A stretch of 64,000 bases of DNA from JBIQJD01 sp044507695 (GTDB taxonomy: Bacteria; Bacteroidota; Ignavibacteria; Ignavibacteriales; Ignavibacteriaceae), in contig JBIQJD010000003.1 of NCBI GenBank assembly GCA_044507695.1, positions 62,001 through 126,000 of the forward strand, given 5' to 3'. The notes under the pieces were generated by a model, which saw only the letters and a program-made list of their open reading frames with translations, made no database searches and was not told the origin of the DNA. Numbering within the stretch: position 1 is the first letter of the stretch; every line of letters begins with the position of its first letter. Below are positions 36,875-44,942 of this stretch, in pieces. The position numbers were made by a program, and so were the translations under genes.

Positions 36875-38602
36875 ATGGATGTTGTAATGCCAAAAATGGG
36901 CGAGAGCGTTAGCGAAGGCACTATAATAAAATGGCATAAAAAGCCGGGTGATCTGGTTAAACGAGATGAAATAATTTTTGAGATCAGTACAGATAAAGTT
37001 GATACGGAAATTCCTTCTCCGGCTGATGGAATATTAAGTGAAATAAAAGTTAATGAAGGTGATACTGTTGAAGTAGGAACTGTTGTTGCAGTAATAAGCA
37101 GTGGAGACGCACCGGTACAGAAGGAATCTAAAGCTGCAGAAGTTCCTTCTTCAATTCAGAAAAAAGAAGAAAAGATTCCTGAAGAAAAAGTTGAGCAAGA
37201 AACATTCAAATCTGAAACTGCACCTGCTGCTAAACCGGATACTTCCGAAGGTAATTTAATTGAAATTGCAATGCCAAAGATGGGTGAATCTGTTATGGAA
37301 GGTACAATCATCAAGTGGCATAAAAAAGTAGGTGAACCTGTTAAAAAAGATGAGACAATTTTTGAAATTAGTACAGATAAAGTTGATACAGAAGTTCCCT
37401 CTCCTGCATCCGGAGTTTTAGCAGAGATACTTGTGGCCGAACAGGAAACAGTAGAAGTTGGAACAATTGTAGCAAAAATTTCTTCAGGTGAAGCAGCTGC
37501 TCCAACACAAGCAGAAAAAGAAATTAATCAGCAGGCTGCAGAAGAGAAACCAGCTCCGCCATCAGAACCACAGGAAATAACTGCTTCTATGCATGATAAT
37601 TTTTCAAACGCTTCAGCTTCAAATTTGAAGCAGGAAGTTAAAAGTGAGGGAACAGGATTTTTATCTCCGCTCGTATTAAACATTGCGCAAAAAGAAAATG
37701 TAAGTCTGGATGAGTTGAGAACAATAAAAGGAACAGGACTTGAAGGAAGAATAACAAAGAAAGATATCCTTTCATTCATTGAAAACAGAGGCAAACAAAA
37801 ATCAGAACCTGTCAAAGAAACAAGGAAGGAAACTCCTGTTAAAGATCAGCCTGCATTTCAAATTCCGGCGCAGCAGCAGCCATCTTATTCATCTGGCGAT
37901 GTTGAAAAGATTCCGATGGACAACATCAGGCAGAAGATTATGCAGCACATGATAAACAGCCGTGATACTTCTGTTCATGTTAGTGCAATGCTTGAAGTAG
38001 ATATGGGCAAAATATATAACTTCATTCAGGCAAAGAAAGATGAATATCTTAAAAAGGAAAATCTGAAATTAACTTACATGCCTTTTATTGCTAACGCAGT
38101 AGTTAAAGCATTGAAGGAATATCCGTTGGTTAATTCAACGATTGAAGGATCAACAATTCTGAAAAAGAAATTTATAAATCTGGGAATTGCAGTTGCTATT
38201 GAACCAACAGGATTGATTGTTCCAAACATTAAAAACGCTGATGAAAAAAATATTATTGGTCTTGCAAAAGCAATAAATGATCTCGCTTCAAGAACCAGGG
38301 CTAAAAAAATCTCACCTGATGATATTACAAACGGCACATTTACAATTACAAATTATGGTGTATTTGGAACAGTGCTTGGAACGCCGATAATAAATCAGCC
38401 TGAAGTAGCAATTCTTGGTGTGGGAACAGTAGTTAAGCGTCCCGTGGTAATTGAAGCGAACGGAGTTGATACGATTGCTATAAAGCCGGTAATGACACTT
38501 GTACTAACTCATGATCATCGTTTGATTGATGGAATGCTCGGCGGACGATTCCTGAAATTCATAAAAGATACATTAGAAAATTTTGATCCTGCTTCCATAT
38601 AG
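36875..38602 (+). CDS. dihydrolipoamide acyltransferase (E2) with two lipoyl domains
   Basis: This 575-residue core enzyme takes the acyl group from E1 on its lipoyl arms and transfers it to CoA. Two near-identical lipoyl domains are at about residues 1-76 and 128-204, with lipoyl lysines Lys41 and Lys169, both in EISTDKVDTE. A Pro/Ala/Glu-rich linker leads to a peripheral subunit-binding domain (about 262-305, ending GRITKKDILSFIE). The catalytic domain ends with HDHRLIDGMLGG, with His548 and Asp552. It has GGAG upstream and is 42 bases after E1 and 14 before lipA. The two lipoyl copies look like a recent internal duplication. Confidence 0.96.
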   Translation: MDVVMPKMGESVSEGTIIKWHKKPGDLVKRDEIIFEISTDKVDTEIPSPADGILSEIKVNEGDTVEVGTVVAVISSGDAPVQKESKAAEVPSSIQKKEEKIPEEKVEQETFKSETAPAAKPDTSEGNLIEIAMPKMGESVMEGTIIKWHKKVGEPVKKDETIFEISTDKVDTEVPSPASGVLAEILVAEQETVEVGTIVAKISSGEAAAPTQAEKEINQQAAEEKPAPPSEPQEITASMHDNFSNASASNLKQEVKSEGTGFLSPLVLNIAQKENVSLDELRTIKGTGLEGRITKKDILSFIENRGKQKSEPVKETRKETPVKDQPAFQIPAQQQPSYSSGDVEKIPMDNIRQKIMQHMINSRDTSVHVSAMLEVDMGKIYNFIQAKKDEYLKKENLKLTYMPFIANAVVKALKEYPLVNSTIEGSTILKKKFINLGIAVAIEPTGLIVPNIKNADEKNIIGLAKAINDLASRTRAKKISPDDITNGTFTITNYGVFGTVLGTPIINQPEVAILGVGTVVKRPVVIEANGVDTIAIKPVMTLVLTHDHRLIDGMLGGRFLKFIKDTLENFDPASI

Positions 38603-38616
38603 AAAAGAAAAATAAA

Positions 38617-39528
38617 ATGAGAAAAATAAATCAACATCAAAAAGAATATGCAGAAACTGCAGTAAAAGAAAGAGGCGAATTAGGCAAACGTCCCGATTGG
38701 CTTAAAGTAAAACTTCCTATTGGGGAGAATTTTAACGAAGTTAAAAATTTAATGCGGAGGCAGCAACTTCACACAGTTTGTGAAGAAGCACGCTGCCCGA
38801 ATATTGGTGAATGCTGGGGACACAGAACAGCAACATTTATGATTCTGGGTGATACCTGTACAAGAAGCTGCGGCTTCTGCAATATAAAGGTAGGAATGCC
38901 TACAGAACTTGATTTCGGCGAACCGCGCAGAGTTGCTGATTCAGTTAAAGAATTAAATCTGCGCCATGTTGTAATTACTTCTGTTAACAGAGATGAACTT
39001 AAAGACGGCGGTGCAGAAATATTTCGTATGTGTGTGAATATTATACGCCGTGAAATGCCTGAAACAACAATTGAACTTTTAATCCCGGATTTCCGTGGAG
39101 TTGAAGAAGCTTTTGAAATCATAATGAAAAATCCTCCTGATATCCTGAATCATAATCTTGAAACAGTACCAAGATTGTATCATGCTGTAAGGCCTCAGGC
39201 AAAATACCAAAGAAGTCTTGATGTTATAAGATGGTTTAAGAACCGCGGATTAAAAACCAAAAGCGGAATAATGGTTGGGATTGGTGAAACACCTGAAGAA
39301 GTTCTAGCTCTTCAGGATGATCTTGTTGCGCATGGCTGCGATATAATGACAATCGGCCAATATCTTCAGCCGACGAAAGATCATTTACCGGTTGATCGTT
39401 ATGTAACTCCGGAAGAATTCAGAATGTACAAAGAAGAAGGGCTTAAAAAAGGATTTAAAATTATTGAATCATCACCTCTGGTAAGAAGCTCATATCGTGC
39501 AGATATGCAGGCAAGAGCAGTATTTTAA
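38617..39528 (+). CDS. lipA: lipoyl synthase
   Basis: LipA is a radical SAM enzyme that inserts two sulfurs into octanoyl groups on E2-type lipoyl domains. The 303-residue protein has the auxiliary cluster cysteines Cys55, Cys60 and Cys66 (CEEARCPNIGEC), the radical SAM cluster Cys81, Cys85, Cys88 (CTRSCGFC), and the closing SSPLVRSSYRAD with the serine that binds the auxiliary cluster. With lipB upstream this supplies the whole de novo lipoylation route next to its main client. It is probably the last gene of the operon. Confidence 0.97.
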   Translation: MRKINQHQKEYAETAVKERGELGKRPDWLKVKLPIGENFNEVKNLMRRQQLHTVCEEARCPNIGECWGHRTATFMILGDTCTRSCGFCNIKVGMPTELDFGEPRRVADSVKELNLRHVVITSVNRDELKDGGAEIFRMCVNIIRREMPETTIELLIPDFRGVEEAFEIIMKNPPDILNHNLETVPRLYHAVRPQAKYQRSLDVIRWFKNRGLKTKSGIMVGIGETPEEVLALQDDLVAHGCDIMTIGQYLQPTKDHLPVDRYVTPEEFRMYKEEGLKKGFKIIESSPLVRSSYRADMQARAVF

Positions 39529-39602
39529 TTTATGTTTGATGAGAATTATCACAGTGTGATTGAAGTTAAGGGAGTATATTGTATACTAATTAGGAGGAAC
39601 TA

Positions 39603-40058
39603 ATGAACAAACTTTCCCTTACACTTAGTACACTTTCAAATATAATTGATCATTTGAATTTAAGCAGGGAGCTCTACGGAAAAATTTTAAAAACATCTCC
39701 TGAATATGAAGAATTGCTGCTAAATTTGTTCAAGCAGAAAGAATATTTCCTGAATAAAATCCTTAATGAGTATAAAAGATTATCAGGAAAAGAATATCTT
39801 TTAAATGAAAACAGAACCTACATTTTTCAGCCGTTCAGCTTAACAGATGCTGCTTACGAATGCCTTGTAGTTGAAGAAAAATTAATAGACCTTTATTCCG
39901 ATGCACTAAACCAGGATTTGCTTTGGGAAGTTTATCCTTTGCTTGCCAGGCAAAGGCACATGTTAAAAAGCGCCGGCAAAAAATTGATTGAATATATCAA
40001 CCAATTCAAAGAAAACAGCATCAATCTTGGTGATTTTGCTGATCATGAAGTTAATTGA
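39603..40058 (+). CDS. uncharacterised all-helical protein
   Basis: This 151-residue soluble protein is not recognised. It has no signal or spans and is predicted to be almost fully helical. Helices with heptad-like Leu spacing cover SLTLSTLSNIIDHLNLSREL, EYEELLLNLFKQKEYFLNKIL, ECLVVEEKLIDLYSDAL and LARQRHMLKSAGKKLIEYI. A four-helix bundle of the ferritin-like/DUF2383 kind is one possibility, since several Glu and His residues fall in helices, but no EXXH pair is obvious. AGGAGG lies directly before the ATG, a strong site that supports the gene being real. It stands alone between lipA and the ClC gene. Confidence 0.75.
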   Translation: MNKLSLTLSTLSNIIDHLNLSRELYGKILKTSPEYEELLLNLFKQKEYFLNKILNEYKRLSGKEYLLNENRTYIFQPFSLTDAAYECLVVEEKLIDLYSDALNQDLLWEVYPLLARQRHMLKSAGKKLIEYINQFKENSINLGDFADHEVN

Positions 40059-40174
40059 ATTGAAATTCAGATTTTGTTTCTAAAAATTTCACCTCTCAAT
40101 TTTTATTTAATATTCAATTCGAATATTTTATTCATTTCTGTTTATCTTTAGCGGAAAAACGATAAAAATTTATT

Positions 40175-41974
40175 GTGAAAAGTGAAATTAAGTTCATCCG
40201 GGTAAATCTGAAAATAATCTTACGCAGATTTGTTACTCTCCTAAAAGAAAAAGTTGAACCTAAAACTTTAATCATTTTATCAAGCCTGATAGTTGGACTT
40301 GTTTCAGGGCTCGCTGCAGTTCTTCTGAAACATTTTGTACATTTTTTTCAAACCCAGCCAACCTATCTTTTTGAAAAATACGGGATTGAATGGCTTCAGC
40401 CGTTTACTCCACTGATGGGAATTTTACTTGCTGTTCTTTTTGTAAAATTAGTTCTTGGAGGAAAAATTAAAAAAGGCCTGCAGCATATCATTTATTTAAT
40501 TGTAAGAAAAGGTTCTGATGTACCTCCGCGGAAAATGTTTTCACATATGATTACAAGCGGAGTTACTGTTGGATTAGGAGGATCAGCGGGATTAGAAGCA
40601 CCAAGTGTTGTAACTGGCGCCGCTATTGGTTCAAACATTGCTAAAAAATTAAAGTTCAATCACCAGGTTAGAACACTTCTATTGGCTTGCGGTTCTGCAG
40701 CCGGAATTTCGGCAATATTCAATAGTCCAATTGCAGGAGTAATTTTTGCTTTTGAAGTCTTACTTCCCGAGTTCTCAATTCCTTCATTTATTCCTTTGCT
40801 TATTGCCTCTGCATCTTCTGCTGTGCTTTCAAAATTACTTTACAGCGGGCAGATTTTTTTTCTTGTTACAGAAGGCTGGGAAGTTGAATCTGTTCCATTC
40901 TATGCTTTACTTGGAATTTTGTGCGGTGCAATTTCTTATTATATAATAAAAGTTTCTCTATATTTTGATGAAGCTGCTGAGAAGATTTCACAACCATACA
41001 AAAAAGCCATTCTTGGCGGAATTGTGCTTTGTGTTATAATATTTCTTTTCCCGCCACTGTATGGTGAGGGTTATTCTTCTGTAATTGAACTTCTTGCCGG
41101 AAACTTTGGTGCTCTGCTCGATAGAAATCTTTTAAGCTTCATCTCTGACAAAGAACTTGCACTTATTGTTGCAGCGCTTCTTATTATCATCTTTAAAGTT
41201 GTTGCAACATCGCTAACTCTCGTCTCAGGCGGAAATGGTGGAGTAATAGCACCTTCACTTTTTACCGGAGCAATTACGGGATTTTTTCTCGCTCACCTTG
41301 CCGGTTACTTTGGTGTGGCAGATTTAAATCATTCAAATTTTATTGTGGTAGGAATGGCAGGAATTTTAAGCGGTGTACTTCATTCTCCTTTAACAGGAAT
41401 ATTTTTGATTGCTGAAGTAACCGGCGGGTATATCCTGATCGTACCGTTAATGATTGTAACCGCTCTTTCATTCTTTATATCAAGATATTTTCATCCGCAC
41501 TCAATCTATACAACTCCATTATTTAAAAGTGGAATTCGTTTCAGATCAGAACGTGAAAAATATTTTTTGCATCAGCTTAACTTAAGTGATATAGTTGAAA
41601 CTAATTTTGTTCAGATAAAACCAAACGCAACTTTGCGGCAGCTTGTTCAAAAGTTTGCTCATACAAGAAGAAATTTATTTCCCGTTGTAGATGATAATCA
41701 AAAACTTGTCGGCATCGTTACATTAGATGATGTACGTGAGTACATGTTTGATCTTGAAGTGCAGGATATAATTCTTGTTTATGAAATAATGAAAATGCAT
41801 TTTGATACTGTTGATATAAACACAGATGTGAACAAAGTGCTTGAAATTTTTGAACAAAAACAGATTTGGAATCTTGCCGTTACAAAAAATGGAAAGTACC
41901 TGGGCTTCATTTCAAAATCAAATATATTTAATAAGTACATTTCTATCTGGGCGCAGCAGCAGGAACATATATAA
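40175..41974 (+). CDS. ClC-family chloride channel or H+/Cl- antiporter with CBS pair
   Basis: This 599-residue protein has a roughly 18-helix ClC membrane domain (residues 30-440) and a C-terminal CBS pair (about 470-595, with FPVVDDNQKLVGIVTLDDVREYM and WNLAVTKNGKYLGFISKSNIF). The selectivity motifs are recognisable: GGSAGLEAPSVVTGAAIG holds the gating Glu in GLEAP where GREGP is usual, and GGNGGVIAPSLFTGA replaces the common GGxFxP. The retained Glu allows proton-coupled exchange. The altered flanks make anion preference uncertain. The GTG start at 40175 is the only good option. It is tail-to-tail with a DUF2630 gene two bases away. Confidence 0.93.
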   Translation: MKSEIKFIRVNLKIILRRFVTLLKEKVEPKTLIILSSLIVGLVSGLAAVLLKHFVHFFQTQPTYLFEKYGIEWLQPFTPLMGILLAVLFVKLVLGGKIKKGLQHIIYLIVRKGSDVPPRKMFSHMITSGVTVGLGGSAGLEAPSVVTGAAIGSNIAKKLKFNHQVRTLLLACGSAAGISAIFNSPIAGVIFAFEVLLPEFSIPSFIPLLIASASSAVLSKLLYSGQIFFLVTEGWEVESVPFYALLGILCGAISYYIIKVSLYFDEAAEKISQPYKKAILGGIVLCVIIFLFPPLYGEGYSSVIELLAGNFGALLDRNLLSFISDKELALIVAALLIIIFKVVATSLTLVSGGNGGVIAPSLFTGAITGFFLAHLAGYFGVADLNHSNFIVVGMAGILSGVLHSPLTGIFLIAEVTGGYILIVPLMIVTALSFFISRYFHPHSIYTTPLFKSGIRFRSEREKYFLHQLNLSDIVETNFVQIKPNATLRQLVQKFAHTRRNLFPVVDDNQKLVGIVTLDDVREYMFDLEVQDIILVYEIMKMHFDTVDINTDVNKVLEIFEQKQIWNLAVTKNGKYLGFISKSNIFNKYISIWAQQQEHI

Positions 41975-41976
41975 TT

Positions 41977-42210
41977 TCATTGCTCATAATTTTCTACTGT
42001 ATCTCCACCGCGTAATTTTGCCTTATCAGGATTATCGCCAAATTCTTTTCTTGCCCTGCGCTGTCTGAGCAAATCCCAATATTGATCAAGCTGAATTTGA
42101 ATTGAATCAAGTTCATTTCTTTCAGTATCAGAAAGATCACCCTTGCCGTACAGCCGCTGTTCTTCATCAACCAGGTTTTTTATGTGGGTTATTATTTCAT
42201 TTTCTCTCAT
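41977..42210 (-). CDS. DUF2630 family protein
   Basis: This 77-residue soluble protein matches the DUF2630 pattern: an N-terminal helix EIITHIKNLVDEEQRLY, then ERNELDSIQIQLDQYWDLLRQRRARKEFGDNP. It is charged, with no cysteine or signal. The function of the family is unknown. It is convergent with the ClC gene, with two bases between stop codons and no visible terminator. AGGG and an AT-rich region lie upstream. Family assignment is from memory of the conserved LDQxWDLLRQRRA block. Confidence 0.8.
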   Translation of the reverse strand: MRENEIITHIKNLVDEEQRLYGKGDLSDTERNELDSIQIQLDQYWDLLRQRRARKEFGDNPDKAKLRGGDTVENYEQ

Positions 42211-42395
42211 AAATTATCCCTTTCGTTTTTCAATTTCTTAATAAAGTAAAATGATTTTAATGCGGTGTGAGTTAATGCAAGTTAAAAAATCAAATTCAGC
42301 ATAATTAATCTCACAGCTATTGCTTATCATCTTGTTAGTATGAAATTTATTTATAGTTTCGCCTAGTGATTCGATGTTCATAATTGGAGATAATG

Positions 42396-42944
42396 ATGAA
42401 AAATTTTTTGATAAATAAGTATCTGGTAATTTCTTCTTTCTCTTTGCTTCTTACAATTGAACCTGCCGCTCAACAAGTACAATCTCAGGAAGATAAAACA
42501 ATAAAAAACGATCAGCAGGATTTGCGGATAATCCAGGAAGAAGATGCGCAATTCAATTCAAACGCTGAACAATGGTCTGCAAGATTGAGTGAAAAGTTGA
42601 ATCTTAATTCTTCTCAATCGGATAGTGTTAAAGCGATTATGATTGATTACCAAAGGCAGCGGGCTGCTCTGGGTGATGATTTAAGTAATGATCAGGTTAA
42701 TGAATTCAATTCTACATTTAATAAAAGAATTGAAGCGGTTTTGAAAGAAGATCAGTTAAAAGATTTTATTACTTACAGTGCAAACTGGTGGAATGATATT
42801 AACAATGGTTTTACAATTCCACGATTTAATTATCCGCAGAATGATTTAAATCAGCAGGGAAGAAATAAAAATAATCCCGGAGATATTTTTGAAGATGGTA
42901 AGAAAGGCAGCAATCCTTCTGGTTTAAATTTGCGTAAAACTTAA
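42396..42944 (+). CDS. exported protein of unknown function
   Basis: This protein of about 182 residues is not recognised. A signal peptide (MKNFLINKYLVISSFSLLLTIEPAAQ) directs it to the periplasm or beyond. The body is a charged Gln/Asn-rich sequence with two helical segments (EQWSARLSEKLNLNSSQSDSVKAIMIDYQRQR and a second ending KEDQLKDFITYSANWW), followed by a disordered Asn/Gly tail. The layout recalls Spy/CpxP-like or anti-sigma-type small periplasmic proteins, as a weak guess. The ATG at 42396 is preferred, five bases after GGAGA, over ATG 42393 and TTG 42384. Confidence 0.7.
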   Translation: MKNFLINKYLVISSFSLLLTIEPAAQQVQSQEDKTIKNDQQDLRIIQEEDAQFNSNAEQWSARLSEKLNLNSSQSDSVKAIMIDYQRQRAALGDDLSNDQVNEFNSTFNKRIEAVLKEDQLKDFITYSANWWNDINNGFTIPRFNYPQNDLNQQGRNKNNPGDIFEDGKKGSNPSGLNLRKT

Positions 42945-43040
42945 TCTGCATCTGAAAAGCAACTGTTAGTAAATTCATAACAGCAATCCCCAAAAAATTA
43001 AACTAACTGTGCTGCCAATATCTTAAATGGATAATTACAT

Positions 43041-44942
43041 ATGATTGAAACAATAGAAAAAAATATTAAAAGAAAACTTCCCGTTGGAGCAGAAGTACTA
43101 AACGGCGGTGTACATTTTCGCGTTTGGGCAGATAAAATAAAAAATGTAAAAGTAGTAATTGAAGAAAATTCAGATCGAAGAGAATTTGATCTAGTATCTG
43201 AAGACAACGGCTATCATTCAGCATTTATTTCAGAAGCTTCAGAAGGAATGAATTATTACTTTCGTTTGGATGATGATGAAAAATTCTATCCTGATCCCGC
43301 TTCAAGATTTCAGCCATTTGGCCCGCACGGACCATCTCAGATTGTAAATCCAGACAAATTTGAATGGAGAGATTCTGAATGGAAAGGCATATCAATTCGT
43401 GGACAAATTATTTATGAGCTTCACATCGGCACTTTTACTCATGAAGGAACATGGAAATCAGCAGCAGCGCAGTTGAATAAACTTGCTGAACTTGGCATCA
43501 CAGTGATTGAGATTATGCCAATAGCAGATTTCTCCGGAAAATTCGGCTGGGGTTATGATGGCGTAAATCTTTTTGCACCAACAAGGTTGTACGGCTCCCC
43601 CGATGATGCAAGGAATTTTATAAACGAAGCTCATCTCAACGGCATCGGCGTAATCCTTGATGTTGTTTATAATCATCTTGGTCCCGATGGAAATTATTTA
43701 ACTGCTTTTTCAGATCATTACCTTACTAAAAAGCATAGAACGGATTGGGGGGAGGCTGTAAACTTTGATGGTGATTTTTCAAAAATGGTACGTGAGTTTT
43801 ACATCTCAAATGCTGTTTATTGGATAGATGAATTTCATTTTGATGGATTCAGGTTTGATGCAACTCAGGATATATATGATGAATCGTCAGTTCATATTCT
43901 ATCTGAAATAAATGAAGCGGCATTAAAAGCTGCACATGGAAGATCAATAATCACAATTGCAGAGAATGAACCACAGCAGATTAATTTAATCTTACCAAAT
44001 GAAAAAGGAGGAATTGGTTTAAACGGAATATGGAACGATGATTTTCATCATAGTGCAACGGTAGCATTAACAGGAAGAAAAGAAGCTTATTACACTGATT
44101 ATTCGGGCAAACCGCAGGAGTTTGTTTCAGCAGCCAAATATAGTTTTCTGTTTCAAGGGCAGCATTATCTCTGGCAGAAGAAAAGACGGGGCACTTCAAC
44201 AAGAGGAATTAAGCAGGAAAAGTTCGTCCACTTCATTCAAAATCATGATCAGGTAGCAAACTCAGGGAGAGGATATTACATTCATAAACAAACTTCACCG
44301 GGTAAGTTTAAAGCATTATCTTCGCTTACATTGCTTGGCCCGCAAACGCCAATGATTTTCCAGGGGCAGGAGTTTGCTGCGTCAAATTCATTTTTTTATT
44401 TCGCTGATCATAAAAAAGATTTAGCTGAACTGGTTCATAGAGGAAGAACTGAATTTCTTGCACAATTCAGAAGTCTTGCATTGCCGGAAACTCAGGCTAA
44501 GATTCCTGATCCATCAGATGAACTAACATTTTTTCATTCCAAGATTGATCTCAGTGAACGGGAAAAAAATTCTGAAATTTATAATATGTATAAAGATTTA
44601 ATTCATTTGAGAAAAACAGATGAAACAATTAAACTTCAGGGCGTTGGGGGAATTGACGGCGCAGTGCTTGATGGAAGTGCATTCGTCATCAGATTTTTTT
44701 CTGATAATGGATTGAAGGACAGACTTCTTATAATCAACCTTGGAGTAGATTTAAATTTTAATCCCGCACCTGAACCTTTGTTAGCTCCGCCATATCAACA
44801 TAGTTGGGAAATTTTATTTTCAACAGAAGATTTTAAATATGGCGGAATAGGTACAGCAGAATTAGAAACAAAAGACAACTGGAAAATTCCCGGAAACGCG
44901 GCTGTACTTTTAAAACCGGTGATAGTGGTTAAGGAGGATTAA
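43041..44942 (+). CDS. treZ: malto-oligosyltrehalose trehalohydrolase
   Basis: TreZ releases trehalose from maltooligosyl-trehalose, the second step of the TreY-TreZ route. The 633-residue GH13 protein has an N-terminal CBM48-like domain (GAEVLNGGVHFRVWADKIKNVKVV), and catalytic region motifs WGYDGVNLFAPTRLYGSPDD, ILDVVYNHLGPDGNYL and GFRFDATQDI (nucleophile Asp273), Glu308 in TIAENEP, and Asp403 in QNHDQVAN. The RVWA and GWGYD context is closer to TreZ than to branching enzyme. The gene directly abuts the debranching enzyme. No treY is present in the window. Confidence 0.92.
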   Translation: MIETIEKNIKRKLPVGAEVLNGGVHFRVWADKIKNVKVVIEENSDRREFDLVSEDNGYHSAFISEASEGMNYYFRLDDDEKFYPDPASRFQPFGPHGPSQIVNPDKFEWRDSEWKGISIRGQIIYELHIGTFTHEGTWKSAAAQLNKLAELGITVIEIMPIADFSGKFGWGYDGVNLFAPTRLYGSPDDARNFINEAHLNGIGVILDVVYNHLGPDGNYLTAFSDHYLTKKHRTDWGEAVNFDGDFSKMVREFYISNAVYWIDEFHFDGFRFDATQDIYDESSVHILSEINEAALKAAHGRSIITIAENEPQQINLILPNEKGGIGLNGIWNDDFHHSATVALTGRKEAYYTDYSGKPQEFVSAAKYSFLFQGQHYLWQKKRRGTSTRGIKQEKFVHFIQNHDQVANSGRGYYIHKQTSPGKFKALSSLTLLGPQTPMIFQGQEFAASNSFFYFADHKKDLAELVHRGRTEFLAQFRSLALPETQAKIPDPSDELTFFHSKIDLSEREKNSEIYNMYKDLIHLRKTDETIKLQGVGGIDGAVLDGSAFVIRFFSDNGLKDRLLIINLGVDLNFNPAPEPLLAPPYQHSWEILFSTEDFKYGGIGTAELETKDNWKIPGNAAVLLKPVIVVKED

